The position numbers were made by a program, and so were the translations under genes. A model generated the notes under the pieces. That model was not told the DNA's origin. It did not search any database and saw only the letters and a program-made list of their open reading frames with translations. Below are positions 27,312 to 36,965 of a DNA stretch of 64,000 nucleotides, in pieces (positions within the stretch are counted from its first letter, which is position 1; every line of letters begins with the position of its first letter). Source of the stretch: Pantoea vagans (GTDB lineage: Bacteria; Pseudomonadota; Gammaproteobacteria; Enterobacterales; Enterobacteriaceae); NCBI RefSeq assembly GCF_004792415.1, contig NZ_CP038854.1:1-64000 (forward strand), written 5' to 3'.

Positions 27312-29285
27312 ATGAAACCCCTTCACGCGCAATACCTTTTCTGCTGTGCCACCCTGAGCCTGCTGTCGCCGCTGCCTGCAATGGCATGGAGTGACCTTAC
27401 CGTCTTTGGTGACAGTCTCAGCGATGGCGGAAACGTAGGACGTTTTACCTATGATGGTGCGACCCATCCGCTCTATGACGAGATCCTGGCGCAGTCGCTG
27501 GGTGACACTCTGCGCCCCTCATCCCAGGGCGGTAACAACTATGCCGAGGGCGGTGCCGTCGCAGTGCCCGCGATCAATCCATTATTTAATACCCAGGATC
27601 AGCTTGATCGTTACCTGGCGGCGCGCGACGGACGCGCTGATAAGGACGGACTCTATATTCACTGGATTGGCGGCAATGACTTAGCGGCGGCAGCCCTTGC
27701 ACCGCTCGCTGCGCAGCAGATCGTGGATAACAGCGCCAGTGCCGCGGCCTCACAGGTCAGCCGGTTGCTGGATGCCGGGGCCGGCACGGTGATTGTGCCG
27801 ACGGTGCCGAATGTCGGGGCGACGCCCGCGCTGCTTCAGGCGATTCTGCAGGTGCTGGGTCCGGCCGCACAGCCTGCCACGGCGGCGCTGTTTCAGTCGC
27901 TGAGCGCCACCACCACGCCAGATCGTGCCGCCAGAGAACAGGCGATTGAAACCGCGCTTAACGAGGCCGCTGGTCAGGTCTCTTCGATTCCGCTGATCCG
28001 CGATGCCCTTGCACAACAGCTGATTGCCGCCTGGCAGTTGCTGAGTCAGGAGGCGGCGGCGCTCACTGATCGTTACAACCAGGCGGAGGAACAGGGCCTG
28101 GTGGCGGCACGCGGTAACATCGCGCGAGTGGATATTAATGGCCTGTTTAATGAGGTGATTGATAACCCGCGCCTGTATGGACTCAGCAACACGGCGGGCA
28201 TGGCCTGTCCGCCCGGCGTCTCATCCATGGACTGCACCTCCTCGACGCCAGGATTTTCGCAGTCACAGCAATATCTGTTCGCCGACCGGCTGCATCCCAG
28301 CCCGGCAGTGCATGCGCTGATCGCCGATTATATTCAGTCGGTGCTGAATGCGCCGCTGCAGGTGGCCGCGCTAAGTCAGGCACCGTCGATGCTGGTGGGT
28401 GATGCGCAGAATACGCTGGATGGCCATCTGCAACAGCAGCGTCAGCAGCCTGCCAGCACCGGAGAGTTTACCGTTTTCGGTGGCTATGCCGGACAGCAGC
28501 GAGATTTCCGCGGCGACAGCCTGCTGGACGGTGATGCCACCAGCGCCACCGGCACCGTGGGTGTGGGCTATCAGCTAAGCGATCACTGGCAGGCCGGCGC
28601 CATGCTCTCCACCACCTCGCAACGACAGGATCCCTCGTCGCGCTTTGATTACCGTTTACGCGGCAATCTGGTAACGCTGTGGAGCCAGTTAAATTATCTG
28701 GATCGGGGATGGATTAATGCAGATGCCCATTACGCCGATCTTAACTTTGATGATATTGAGCGTAAGGTCAGACTGGGACCGGCGACCCGCACGGAGAAGG
28801 GCAGCAGCGACGGCAAGGTGCTGGGAATGCGGGTGCAGACCGGCTGGGATCTACCGCTGGGCCGCTATGTCTCCACCGGCCCGATGGCCAGCTATGCGCT
28901 CGACTACACCCAGGTTGATGGCTACAGAGAAGAAGGGAACAGCAGTACCTCGATGCGCTTTGGTGACCAGACGCTGCACTCCCAAATCGGCTCGGTGGGC
29001 TGGCGTATCGACAGCAAAGATTTAGTGATCAATCCCTGGGCGCAGGTCAGTTACAACCATCAGTTCGGCGACAGCGACTCTGCTGTTACCGCCGGACTGA
29101 AATCGACCCGCACCGCCTTTACCCGCAGCAGCGGGTCACGGGATGATAACTGGATCAACATGGCTCTGGGCGCAAGCGTGCCCATTGGCACATCAGTGAA
29201 CGCATTTGCCGGCGTTTTAGCGGTGACAGGTAACAGCGACTATCACCAGGTGACATGGAACGTCGGTCTTAACGCCCGTTTTTAA
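27312..29285 (+). CDS. GDSL esterase autotransporter
   Basis: 657 residues from ATG 27312 (GGAG upstream), which begins with a signal peptide ending AMA. The passenger is a GDSL/SGNH hydrolase: GDS with nucleophile Ser35, GGND at 120-123, and Asp325/His328 (DRLHP). From about residue 380 to the end is a 12-strand autotransporter barrel closing in VGLNARF. It is similar in layout to the surface esterases ApeE and EstA. It hydrolyses carboxyl esters or lipids at the cell surface. Monocistronic. Confidence 0.93.
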   Translation: MKPLHAQYLFCCATLSLLSPLPAMAWSDLTVFGDSLSDGGNVGRFTYDGATHPLYDEILAQSLGDTLRPSSQGGNNYAEGGAVAVPAINPLFNTQDQLDRYLAARDGRADKDGLYIHWIGGNDLAAAALAPLAAQQIVDNSASAAASQVSRLLDAGAGTVIVPTVPNVGATPALLQAILQVLGPAAQPATAALFQSLSATTTPDRAAREQAIETALNEAAGQVSSIPLIRDALAQQLIAAWQLLSQEAAALTDRYNQAEEQGLVAARGNIARVDINGLFNEVIDNPRLYGLSNTAGMACPPGVSSMDCTSSTPGFSQSQQYLFADRLHPSPAVHALIADYIQSVLNAPLQVAALSQAPSMLVGDAQNTLDGHLQQQRQQPASTGEFTVFGGYAGQQRDFRGDSLLDGDATSATGTVGVGYQLSDHWQAGAMLSTTSQRQDPSSRFDYRLRGNLVTLWSQLNYLDRGWINADAHYADLNFDDIERKVRLGPATRTEKGSSDGKVLGMRVQTGWDLPLGRYVSTGPMASYALDYTQVDGYREEGNSSTSMRFGDQTLHSQIGSVGWRIDSKDLVINPWAQVSYNHQFGDSDSAVTAGLKSTRTAFTRSSGSRDDNWINMALGASVPIGTSVNAFAGVLAVTGNSDYHQVTWNVGLNARF

Positions 29286-29414
29286 ATGATAAGCGGTATC
29301 AAAAGGCCGTGCAGAGATCGTCTGCCGCTGTCTGAAACATTGCGGCAGACGACGTTGCGCGTTATTCATTACGCCGGGGCGGCAGAGCGTTAAACTCGCC
29401 CTGGCGTACGGTTT

Positions 29415-30503
29415 TCACGCTTCGATCAGTGCCGCCTGCGCCTCCAGCTCACGAACGCGCGGTATCACTTCGCGGCCAAAGAATTCCACCTCTTCGTGAA
29501 AGTGCAGAAACGCCAGCAGCAGCAGATCGACACCGGCCTGCTTAAGTTCGATGATCCTTTCAGCAATCTGCTGTGGTGTGCCAATCAGATTGGTTTTGAA
29601 GCCATCGTTGTACTGCACCAGATCCTCAAACGATGATTTCGCCCAGTTGCCTTCACCTTCGGGTGAAGCACTGCCTGCATTTTTGACCTCATGCTGGAAG
29701 CCTTTCACCGCATCCGGGTTGGCTTTGCTGATGATCTCCTGAAGCACCGCCTGCGCCTGCTGTTCACTCTCCCGCGCAATCACAAATCCATTCAGTCCGA
29801 TTCTGACCTGATGCTGATTGCGAGCCGCTTTTTCACGGATATCCGCGATCTGCAGACGGACGCCGTCCGGCGTATTTCCATTAGTGAAATACCAGTCTGA
29901 CACCCGTGAAGCCATGTCGCGCGCCGCACGTGAGCTGCCGCCCTGGAAAATTTCCGGTAATGGAGACAACGGCTTGGGTTTCATGGCGTAATCGCGAAAG
30001 CGATAAAAATCACCCGCAAAAGTAAAATTCTCTTCGCGCCAGATGCCTTGCAGGCAGCGAATAAACTCTTCGGAACGCAGATAGCGCTCTTCATGATCGA
30101 GCCAGGGTTCACCAATCGCTTTGAATTCGCCCCGGAACCAGCCGCTGACGATGTTAACGGCGATACGTGGCCCATAGAGATGGCTGATGGTGGCGATCTG
30201 CTTTGCCGCTAATACCGGATTCCACGGGCCAGGCAGCAGCGCGGCGATCACTTTTAACTTCGAGGTGTGACTGAGCAGGTCCTGCGAGAAGGTGACGGAT
30301 TCATGCTGATTGTCTGCGCCATACCCGGCAGTAAACCGGATCTGCGTCAGCGCATAATCAAAACCCGCCTGTTCGGCGATCTGCGCCAGTTTACGGTTGT
30401 AGGCAGCATCCCAGCGGGTTCGCTGCTCTATCTGACTGATCACCAATCCGCCTGAGACATTCGGAACCCAGTAGGCGAACTGTAAAGGCTGTGAAGCGGA
30501 CAT
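29415..30503 (-). CDS. sfnG: dimethylsulfone monooxygenase, SfnG-type
   Basis: 362 residues of the bacterial-luciferase-like (LLM) FMNH2-dependent monooxygenases. The sequence follows SfnG closely from the start (FAYWVPNVSGGLV, LTQIRFTAGYGA, AVNIVSGWFRGEF, AIGEPWLDHEERYLRSEEFI, FQGGSSRAARDMA). Family knowledge: converts dimethylsulfone to methanesulfinate for sulfur scavenging, using FMNH2 from a partner reductase. The start has AGGAGAG upstream. No reductase or sulfonate genes adjoin it. Confidence 0.87.
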   Translation of the reverse strand: MSASQPLQFAYWVPNVSGGLVISQIEQRTRWDAAYNRKLAQIAEQAGFDYALTQIRFTAGYGADNQHESVTFSQDLLSHTSKLKVIAALLPGPWNPVLAAKQIATISHLYGPRIAVNIVSGWFRGEFKAIGEPWLDHEERYLRSEEFIRCLQGIWREENFTFAGDFYRFRDYAMKPKPLSPLPEIFQGGSSRAARDMASRVSDWYFTNGNTPDGVRLQIADIREKAARNQHQVRIGLNGFVIARESEQQAQAVLQEIISKANPDAVKGFQHEVKNAGSASPEGEGNWAKSSFEDLVQYNDGFKTNLIGTPQQIAERIIELKQAGVDLLLLAFLHFHEEVEFFGREVIPRVRELEAQAALIEA

Positions 30504-30825
30504 AGTCTCTCCTTATATAGCTGAATTAATGTGGCGCTCATTTTTTCCAAACTTTCCGATATAACGAAAAGCTAAGCAGTAACCGTGCCATAAACTAATA
30601 GACTGTTTTTAAAGGGGTAACCAGCTTGAGGCTAGCCGGATGTGTTGCAAATGCGGCACGGCTGAGACAACCGGGTTGCCAATGCAGCAGCGATGCCTGA
30701 ACGGATCGGTAAACGTTGAATGCCTGCCGTCACGCTATCGACGGCAACAGGGCCAGAATGTCAGTCACCCGGGACGCGCTGTGATAACGTAGCGAAGCGC
30801 GACGCGATTACAGCCGGAGGGGAGC
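30504..30825. other. intergenic region, divergent promoters
   Basis: About 320 bp between the divergent sfnG and GNAT genes. It presumably holds both promoters. No operator or RNA was recognised. Confidence 0.4.
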
Positions 30826-31296
30826 ATGATAGTCAGACAGGCATCGCCTGAAGAGGCGCATACTTTATGGAACATCCGAAATCAGGCCATTCGTCACGGC
30901 TGCGAGCAGATCTATCCACCCGATGTGATCGTCGCCTGGACGCCAGACCGCATGCCTGCCAGCTTTCCCGCGATGATCCGCGTTAATCCCTTTTTCGTGA
31001 TTGATGGCCCGGCCGGTGTGCCGGTCGCTACCGGATCGCTGGATCTCGCCGCCGCCAGTGTCGAAGCTATTTTTACGCTGCCCGATTTCACCGGACAGGG
31101 AATGGCTGGCCTGATCATTGATACCCTCAAAGCGGAGGCGCGGCAGCGTGGCTATCGTCAGTTGACCCTTGCATCGACGCCGAACGCCGTGACCTTCTAT
31201 GAACAGCATGGCTTCCACGCGCTGGGAGAAAGTCTCTATCCGTCAAAGCTGGCGGGCTGCGCGTTGCGCTGTATTGAGATGGCGATTGAGCTATGA
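30826..31296 (+). CDS. GNAT-family N-acetyltransferase
   Basis: 156 residues with the GNAT fold. The acetyl-CoA site is in motif A (FTGQGMAGLIIDTLKAEARQRG, residues about 89-110) and the motif B region is NAVTFYEQHGFHALGE near 123. GGAG precedes the ATG. The acceptor substrate is unknown. Monocistronic. Confidence 0.88.
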   Translation: MIVRQASPEEAHTLWNIRNQAIRHGCEQIYPPDVIVAWTPDRMPASFPAMIRVNPFFVIDGPAGVPVATGSLDLAAASVEAIFTLPDFTGQGMAGLIIDTLKAEARQRGYRQLTLASTPNAVTFYEQHGFHALGESLYPSKLAGCALRCIEMAIEL

Positions 31297-31399
31297 ATGC
31301 CCGCTGCCGCAAGGCTGGCGAAATGTGGCAAAAGTTTCCCGTGCAAAGACTTCGCAAGCCCCCGCCGGTAAGGTATAGTCCGCGTTTTTTGGAGGAATC

Positions 31400-32278
31400 A
31401 TGCTGACTGGCTCATCAACACGTCTTAATAAATACATCAGCGAGAGCGGTATCTGCTCCCGTCGTGACGCCGATCGTTACATCGAGCAGGGCAACGTTTT
31501 CATTAACGGCAAACGCGCCTCTGTGGGCGCGCAGGTATTTGCAGGCGATGTGGTGAAGGTGAATGGTCAGCTGATTGAACCGCGTGATGAAGACGACCTG
31601 GTGCTGATTGCCCTGAATAAACCGGTGGGGATCATCACCACCATGGAAGAGGGTGAGCGCGATAACATCAGCGACTTCGTCAATCACAGCAAGCGCGTCT
31701 TCCCGATTGGCCGCCTTGATAAAGACTCTCAGGGCCTGATTTTCCTGACCAACCACGGCGACCTGGTCAACAAGATCCTGCGCGCCGGTAACAATCATGA
31801 AAAAGAGTATGTTGTTACCGTCGACAAGCCGATCACCGATGAATTTATTGCCGGGATGAGCGCAGGCGTGCCGATGCTGGGCACGGTGACCAAAAAGTGC
31901 AAAGTGAAAAAGGAAGCGCCGTTTGTCTTCCGTATTACGCTGGTTCAGGGTCTGAATCGCCAGATCCGTCGCATGTGTAAGCATTTCGGCTTTGAAGTGA
32001 CGAAGCTTGAGCGCACCCGCATCATGAACGTCAATCTTAAGGGGTTGCCGCTGGGCGAATGGCGCGACCTCACCGACGACGAACTCGTTGAGCTGTTTAA
32101 ACTGCTGGAGAACTCCTCTTCAGAAGATAAACCCGCGAAGAAAGCCAAAGCTCCGGCTAAAGCAGCTGCCGCTAAGAAACCGCAGAAAAGTGCCGCGAAA
32201 CCGGCTGAGAAAGCGGATGCGGCTGGCGCCTCGCGCAAGCGCTTTGTCCAGCCTGGACGGAAGAAGAAAGGGCGCTAA
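31400..32278 (+). CDS. rluF: 23S rRNA pseudouridine synthase F
   Basis: 292 residues. An S4 RNA-binding domain (about 7-60) is followed by an RsuA/RluB-type catalytic domain with catalytic Asp107 in [10 protein letters not shown], and [25 protein letters not shown] near 180-205. The tail after residue 235 is rich in Lys, Ala and Pro, as in other RluF proteins. It isomerises U2604 of 23S rRNA and tRNA-Tyr U35 in E. coli. The ATG has GGAGG upstream. A housekeeping gene, supporting a chromosomal location. Confidence 0.95.
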   Translation: MLTGSSTRLNKYISESGICSRRDADRYIEQGNVFINGKRASVGAQVFAGDVVKVNGQLIEPRDEDDLVLIALNKPVGIITTMEEGERDNISDFVNHSKRVFPIGRLDKDSQGLIFLTNHGDLVNKILRAGNNHEKEYVVTVDKPITDEFIAGMSAGVPMLGTVTKKCKVKKEAPFVFRITLVQGLNRQIRRMCKHFGFEVTKLERTRIMNVNLKGLPLGEWRDLTDDELVELFKLLENSSSEDKPAKKAKAPAKAAAAKKPQKSAAKPAEKADAAGASRKRFVQPGRKKKGR

Positions 32279-32291
32279 ACCCAGCCCGATG

Positions 32292-32316
32292 CAGAGAGCG
32301 ATATTCTCGCTCTCTG
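32292..32316. terminator. hairpin between convergent genes
   Basis: CAGAGAGCGA (32292-32301) pairs perfectly with TCGCTCTCTG (32307-32316) around a 5-nt loop, 14 bp past the rluF stop and 16 bp short of the SDR stop. It probably ends rluF transcription; its U-tract (TGCTTTC) is weak. Confidence 0.6.
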
Positions 32317-32332
32317 TGCTTTCACGGACGCA

Positions 32333-33391
32333 TCACGGAATAACGCGCGCCGCCCGAAAGCGGGCAAACAGATCGCAGAACATCTCATCCGTCGCGCGAT
32401 AACCGTGAAAGCCTGCCCGCCGCAGCTTGCTGCCGTCGCCAAACATGTCGTAATTCCAGCCGAAAACAAAATCAGCGAAAGCACCGTCACTGAGTGCCTG
32501 AATATCCGCTTCAATTAAGGAATGCTCCACGGCGATTTGCCGCCACAGCGCACGATAATCCTGAAACATCTGCCGGAATGACAGCGAAACCGGCGGGGCA
32601 ATCTCCAGTTCAAACCACGCTGCAATCACCGGCCACAGCTCACTCCAGCGCCAGAGATCACCATTGTTAATATTGAATGCCTGATTACGCGCGTCAGCGC
32701 TGCACGAAGCCCAGAGGGTGGCATCGGCCAGCAGTTCAGCATCGGTAAAATCGACCATGCTGTGCCAGGTTTCCGGCGAACCCGGGAAGCGCAGAGGGAG
32801 CCGCGCCGCGCGGCAGATCGACGCATAGAGCGCCAGACTCAGCGCCAGATTCATGCTGTTTCCATGCCGGTCACTGCCAACGACGCCAGGGCGCGGCGCA
32901 CTCCAGTGCCAGGCTTTACCTTGCTGGTGAGCGCTCAGCCAGTTCAGCTGTGCGGTGTTGAACTCGGCCCCCGGCACGCCAGGATCGCTTTCCCGCGCCG
33001 GGGTTTTGAATCGGCCCAGATGTGCGCCATACACTTTGTATCCTTGCATCAGACTGACATGCTCAAGCGGGGCGACATCCTCCATGACCTGAACCAGATT
33101 CTGCAACATGGTGAGATTGGGTCCGACCATCGCTGCCCAGTCAGCAGCATTGAGCCAGGCGCTGTAGAAGATATGCGTAACGTCGGTGAGTGATGCCAGC
33201 CGTTGCTGGCTCTGCAGGCGGTCGCGCAGATTCACCGCAACAGCCGCTGTGCCGCCTGTAGCAGAACCTGAGCGATGGGTCAGCGTGATTACCTGCCACT
33301 GGTCTGCGACCAGCGCCTGAGTCAGTTGCTGACCCACAATTCCACTGGCACCCGCTACCAGCGCAACCTTTTTGCCCTGTGTTGTTTTCAT
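32333..33391 (-). CDS. PRISE-like SDR oxidoreductase
   Basis: 352 residues of the extended SDR superfamily. The NAD(P) motif GASGIVGQQL is at 14-23. LEHVSLMQGYKVYGAHLGRF near 110-130 and the PRPGVVGS block near 165 are typical of the progesterone 5-beta-reductase/iridoid-synthase-like (PRISE) group, which reduces activated enones. The natural substrate is unknown. It is divergent from the LysR gene at 33489 with about 100 bp between, so that regulator probably controls it. Confidence 0.82.
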   Translation of the reverse strand: MKTTQGKKVALVAGASGIVGQQLTQALVADQWQVITLTHRSGSATGGTAAVAVNLRDRLQSQQRLASLTDVTHIFYSAWLNAADWAAMVGPNLTMLQNLVQVMEDVAPLEHVSLMQGYKVYGAHLGRFKTPARESDPGVPGAEFNTAQLNWLSAHQQGKAWHWSAPRPGVVGSDRHGNSMNLALSLALYASICRAARLPLRFPGSPETWHSMVDFTDAELLADATLWASCSADARNQAFNINNGDLWRWSELWPVIAAWFELEIAPPVSLSFRQMFQDYRALWRQIAVEHSLIEADIQALSDGAFADFVFGWNYDMFGDGSKLRRAGFHGYRATDEMFCDLFARFRAARVIP

Positions 33392-33488
33392 GATCGCTAT
33401 CCGGTTAAGAAAGAAGCCGCATTCTCACCTGCGTTAAATTCTGATTAAATCCCCGAAACCGGATATCACTTATCAGGAAAAACGATAA

Positions 33489-34394
33489 ATGCAGAACAAA
33501 CTGACTGCGATTCAGACCTTCATCCGCGTCGCGGAAGCAGGATCGTTTTCGGCGGCGGCGCGGCAAAACGGTATGAAGCAGTCTGCCGTGAGCCAGCAGA
33601 TTGCCGCGCTGGAGGAGGCGCTGGGCGTGGTGCTGCTGCACCGTACCACGCGAAAAATGGCGCTGACGGAGCAGGGTCACCATTATCTGCAGCAGGTCAG
33701 GCAACTGCTTGGTGCGATGCAGGAACTGGAGCAGCAATTACGGCCCGGCTCGCAGCCGCTTCACGGCAGACTGTATATTCAGTTACCGAGCGGCATCGGG
33801 CAGCGGCTGATGCCGCATCTGATCGCCTTCCAGCAGGCGCATCCCGCGCTGCGTCTGAATATTGCGCTGGAGGATCGCCTGTCGGATCTCGTTGCGGAGG
33901 GCGTTGATGTGGCGATTCGTCTCAGCGAGTCGCCACCCGCCATGCTGGCTGCCCGTTCGCTCGCCACGGTTGAAACCGTGCTGGTGGCTTCCCCTGAGTG
34001 GATAGCGCGAAACGGCACACTGCAGACGCCCGATGACCTTATGCGCCATCCACATATACGTTTTAGCGGTATAGCGACCGATGCACCGCTGCATCTGGTC
34101 TCTGAGAGCATGAGAATTTCTGTTCCGGTGGAAAGCGTGTTTCGGTCTAATAACAGCGATGCCTTGATGCAGGCTCTTGAAGCAGGCCTCGGGATTGGCG
34201 GCTTACAGACGCTGCCTGGCGCAGACGCGCTGGCCTCCGGCCGACTGGTGCGGGTGTTACCGGACTGGCGGCTTCCCGATCGTTATCTCTATGCCGTGTT
34301 CCCGGATGCCCGTTTTATTCCTGATAAGGTCCGTAAGCTGGTCGGGCGGTTGAGTGAGGTGGTGGAGCAGGGAACCAGGAGAAATATCAGTTGA
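33489..34394 (+). CDS. LysR-family transcriptional regulator
   Basis: 301 residues with an N-terminal winged helix-turn-helix (FSAAARQNGMKQSAVSQQIAAL near 18-39) and a substrate-binding-like domain of the type common in CrgA-like regulators (LDDRLSDL-type pattern, VDVAIRLSESPPA near 138). It is divergent from the PRISE-like SDR and so probably regulates it. Effector unknown. Confidence 0.92.
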   Translation: MQNKLTAIQTFIRVAEAGSFSAAARQNGMKQSAVSQQIAALEEALGVVLLHRTTRKMALTEQGHHYLQQVRQLLGAMQELEQQLRPGSQPLHGRLYIQLPSGIGQRLMPHLIAFQQAHPALRLNIALEDRLSDLVAEGVDVAIRLSESPPAMLAARSLATVETVLVASPEWIARNGTLQTPDDLMRHPHIRFSGIATDAPLHLVSESMRISVPVESVFRSNNSDALMQALEAGLGIGGLQTLPGADALASGRLVRVLPDWRLPDRYLYAVFPDARFIPDKVRKLVGRLSEVVEQGTRRNIS

Positions 34395-34449
34395 TGGGCG
34401 TCGAAAAAAAACAGTCACTGTTTGAAGTGTCCCCAACTTAAGGATAAAG

Positions 34450-34468
34450 TATCCCCTGCATGGGGATA
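34450..34468. promoter_or_regulatory. operator of the higBA toxin-antitoxin operon
   Basis: TATCCCC (34450-34456) and GGGGATA (34462-34468) form a perfect 7-bp inverted repeat with a 5-nt spacer, 16 bp before the toxin start. Position and symmetry fit autoregulation by the XRE antitoxin dimer. Confidence 0.65.
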
Positions 34469-34484
34469 GGGAAATAGACTATAC

Positions 34485-34829
34485 ATGGACGCATTATTCA
34501 TCGAGCTTTCCAGCTTTCAGAAATACCGGGCTGACTATCTGAATGATGATCAGTATCGGCGATTTCAAAATATGTTGCTGGCTGACCCTGAAAAGGGTGA
34601 TGTGATACCCGATACCGGCGGACTGCGTAAGGTTCGTTTCAGGGATGAGCGCCGACACAAGGGGGCCAGAGGTGGCATCAGGATTATCTATTACTGGACG
34701 GACGAACAAGGCCAGTTCATCCTGTTTACCATCTACGATAAAGACCAACGCGACGATCTTACGAAGCAGCAGCGTGATGCCCTGGCGACCGCGCTGAATG
34801 TGATCAAAAAAGGGTTGAGACATGACTGA
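34485..34829 (+). CDS. type II toxin, HigB/RelE superfamily
   Basis: 114 residues of the RelE/HigB-like mRNA interferase fold (GGLRKVRFRDERRHKGARGGIRIIYYW near 45-71, FTIYDKDQRDDLT near 80). Basic residues across Arg48-Arg66 are suited to RNA contact at the ribosome. It is followed, with an 8-bp overlap, by an XRE antitoxin, in the toxin-first order characteristic of higBA. Likely role: ribosome-dependent mRNA cleavage when the antitoxin is degraded. Confidence 0.87.
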   Translation: MDALFIELSSFQKYRADYLNDDQYRRFQNMLLADPEKGDVIPDTGGLRKVRFRDERRHKGARGGIRIIYYWTDEQGQFILFTIYDKDQRDDLTKQQRDALATALNVIKKGLRHD

Positions 34830-35136
34830 ACGCGATATTTTCAGTGAACTGATGACGGGTATGCAGGAGCTTAAGGATCATCAGGAGGGCAAAATCACGC
34901 TCAAGCGGTATAAGGTCACGAAGCGTGCTCCTGTCACTATTGCGCCGCAGGAGTTGCGCGACGTACGCGAAAAACTCAACCTCTCCCAGGCCGTTTTCGC
35001 CCATTATCTCCACACTGGCGAGACGACCTATCAGAACTGGGAGCAGGGCAGAGCCAGACCTAACGCCCAGGCTGTATTATTAATTCGCATGGTGCAGCAG
35101 AACCCTGAAACGCTAAAGACGCTCGCGCAACTCTGA
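34822..35136 (+). CDS. HigA/NadS-type antitoxin, XRE family
   Basis: 104 residues with a helix-turn-helix near 50-85 (LRDVREKLNLSQAVFAHYLHTGETTYQNWEQGR). The N-terminal 45 residues (MTERDIFSELMTGMQELKDH) are the toxin-binding part in this group. Paired with the RelE/HigB toxin upstream, it neutralises the toxin and represses the operon at the palindrome near 34459. Confidence 0.88.
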   Translation: MTERDIFSELMTGMQELKDHQEGKITLKRYKVTKRAPVTIAPQELRDVREKLNLSQAVFAHYLHTGETTYQNWEQGRARPNAQAVLLIRMVQQNPETLKTLAQL

Positions 35137-35139
35137 TAT

Positions 35140-35158
35140 GCCCGTCCGGATGACGGGC
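35140..35158 (+). terminator. hairpin after higA
   Basis: GCCCGTC and GACGGGC pair around CGGAT, directly after the TGA stop. The tail (AGCACATTCTTTC) is a weak U-tract, so termination is probable but not strong. Confidence 0.5.
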
Positions 35159-35349
35159 AGCACATTCTTTCACGGCTGCGCCCGACATCCGATCCGCGGC
35201 AGGTTAACACAGCCCTCTTTTTCGCCTAATCAGACAGTGCATTTCCCGCCTCAGGCGAGATTTTAAAGGGCTCACATTCAGAACAACGACACTTTTCACC
35301 CTGATCAGGGCGTGGCAGGATAAGCGCAATCTATCAAGGAGTGTGCCTG

Positions 35350-36021
35350 ATGTTACTGAAAGGTATGAACGATCCGCTGCTGAAAGCGTATCAGCATCCC
35401 AAATCACGGATGATGATCAGCCGTTTCAGGGGGCTGGCGGGCGACAGAAGACTCAGTGACTGGCAGGCGTTCTGTATTCTGGTGACCGGCTTTACCAATT
35501 ACTGGTATGTGCAGGCTGGTCACTACACCATTAATGTGACGCTGACCAAAACCCGTCAGTTCGACTTCCTGCAGGACTTCCTTCATTTCACGGTCACCCT
35601 GGATGGATTGATCGGCGATGAACATTTTCGCAGCCCGGACTTTGTACTGCCGCATTACGATGTGCCCTATGAATTCTGTCGCTGGCGCAACAAGCGCGGC
35701 TATGACGCCTTAACCACCTACGTCAGTAAACAGGGAGTGAAATCCCATAAGGGGATGTTTGTCGCCTCGGAAGGCGCGTCTCCGGAAGAGCAGGTGATGA
35801 AATGGGAAGGGGTGGTCAATGTCTACGATAAAACCTTTTTCAGTATGGCTAACTTCAATACCACTCAGGAATTCCTGATTAAGGACATCCGTAAATCCAT
35901 TCAGGATGGATTGCTGAAGCACCTGAGTTTTTACCGCGATCTGTTTCACTATATCTTTCCCACACCGGCAGAGGCTCGGTTGCAGGCGCGTGACGACAGG
36001 CGCTATCTGGCGAAAAGATAG
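35350..36021 (+). CDS. hypothetical protein
   Basis: 223 residues from ATG 35350, preceded by AAGGAG with 8 bp spacing (an in-frame GTG at 35341 overlaps that RBS). No signal peptide and no transmembrane helix. It is rich in aromatic residues (TGFTNYWYVQAGHYTIN near 52-68, VPYEFCRWRNKRGYD near 104). I do not recognise the family and can assign no function. It stands alone, following the toxin-antitoxin pair. Confidence 0.75.
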   Translation: MLLKGMNDPLLKAYQHPKSRMMISRFRGLAGDRRLSDWQAFCILVTGFTNYWYVQAGHYTINVTLTKTRQFDFLQDFLHFTVTLDGLIGDEHFRSPDFVLPHYDVPYEFCRWRNKRGYDALTTYVSKQGVKSHKGMFVASEGASPEEQVMKWEGVVNVYDKTFFSMANFNTTQEFLIKDIRKSIQDGLLKHLSFYRDLFHYIFPTPAEARLQARDDRRYLAKR

Positions 36022-36113
36022 CGCCCGGTCACCTTACTCTCAGTCACTGGCATCCACACAGAATGGTCGCTGAAAGGAGGCTCACCGTGCCGTTAGCGGA
36101 CCTCTCTGCAGGT

Positions 36114-36965
36114 TTACCACTTCATCTCGCCGGTATTCACTTTCGCGCTGAGTTCCAGTGAAGCTGGTTCAGCCAGTTCTGGCCAGGCGGTGTTCATGGC
36201 GGCAATCACCGCTGCTGAGGTTTTGTGTTCTGACAGCGCCGCTTCAAAACTCTTCAGATAATTCAGGGTGAAATCCACAGCCTGCGAACCGGCTGGACGC
36301 GTACCCAGATAGTGGCCCGGAATAACGTTTTTCGCGTTGAGCGACTGCATCTCTGTGAGGATATGGCGCCACTCACTGCGGCTCTTAACGGTCTGAGTGT
36401 CAGCCGTCCAGACGTGGATGCCAGAGGAAAGAGCCGTACCGCCCAGAATGGTGCTCACTGAGGGGATCCAGATGTATGCAGCATATTGATCAGGATGACG
36501 CAGTTCCAGCGCCTCGCCATCCACGCTGAAGCGGGTCTGATGCGTAACTTCTGGCACAAAGACCTTATCCGGGGCGCCCTGTTTCATCTGAGGGCCCCAG
36601 TATTTCAGCTTGGCGTCATGTGTCTGCTGGATATGCTTCACTACGGCAGGTGCGGCAACAACCTTGACGTCCGGCAAGGCTTTAACAATCGGCTCCAGAC
36701 CGAAGTAGAAATCGGGATCGCCAGAAGTGATCACAATCTCCTTCAGCTTTTTACCGCTCTTTTTAATCATCTCCACCAGTTTCTCACCATCCTGGGTGCT
36801 GAACTGGGCATCAAACAGAATCGCTTCGGTTGGACCGGAGACCAAAGTTGAGGAGACGGCAAAAATCCCCTTCTCCTGCGGATTATAGGTTTCCAGTTGC
36901 AGCGTGGCCGCACTGGCTGAAGCGGAAGCCAGAACGAGCATTACAGGTAACAGAACCGTTTTCAT
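36114..36965 (-). CDS. secreted metallo-beta-lactamase-fold protein, degenerate site
   Basis: 283 residues with a signal peptide ending ASASAA (residue 20). The fold is a metallo-beta-lactamase one: VSGPTEAILFDAQFS near 42-56, the IVITSGDPDFYFG turn at 77-89, and VIPGHYLG near 212. At the metal motif THxHxDH it reads T80-S-G-D-P-D-F86, keeping only the Asp, so at least three histidine ligands are replaced. It may bind a different ligand or metal set, or be non-catalytic. It is divergent from the LysR gene at 37112. Confidence 0.8.
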   Translation of the reverse strand: MKTVLLPVMLVLASASASAATLQLETYNPQEKGIFAVSSTLVSGPTEAILFDAQFSTQDGEKLVEMIKKSGKKLKEIVITSGDPDFYFGLEPIVKALPDVKVVAAPAVVKHIQQTHDAKLKYWGPQMKQGAPDKVFVPEVTHQTRFSVDGEALELRHPDQYAAYIWIPSVSTILGGTALSSGIHVWTADTQTVKSRSEWRHILTEMQSLNAKNVIPGHYLGTRPAGSQAVDFTLNYLKSFEAALSEHKTSAAVIAAMNTAWPELAEPASLELSAKVNTGEMKW

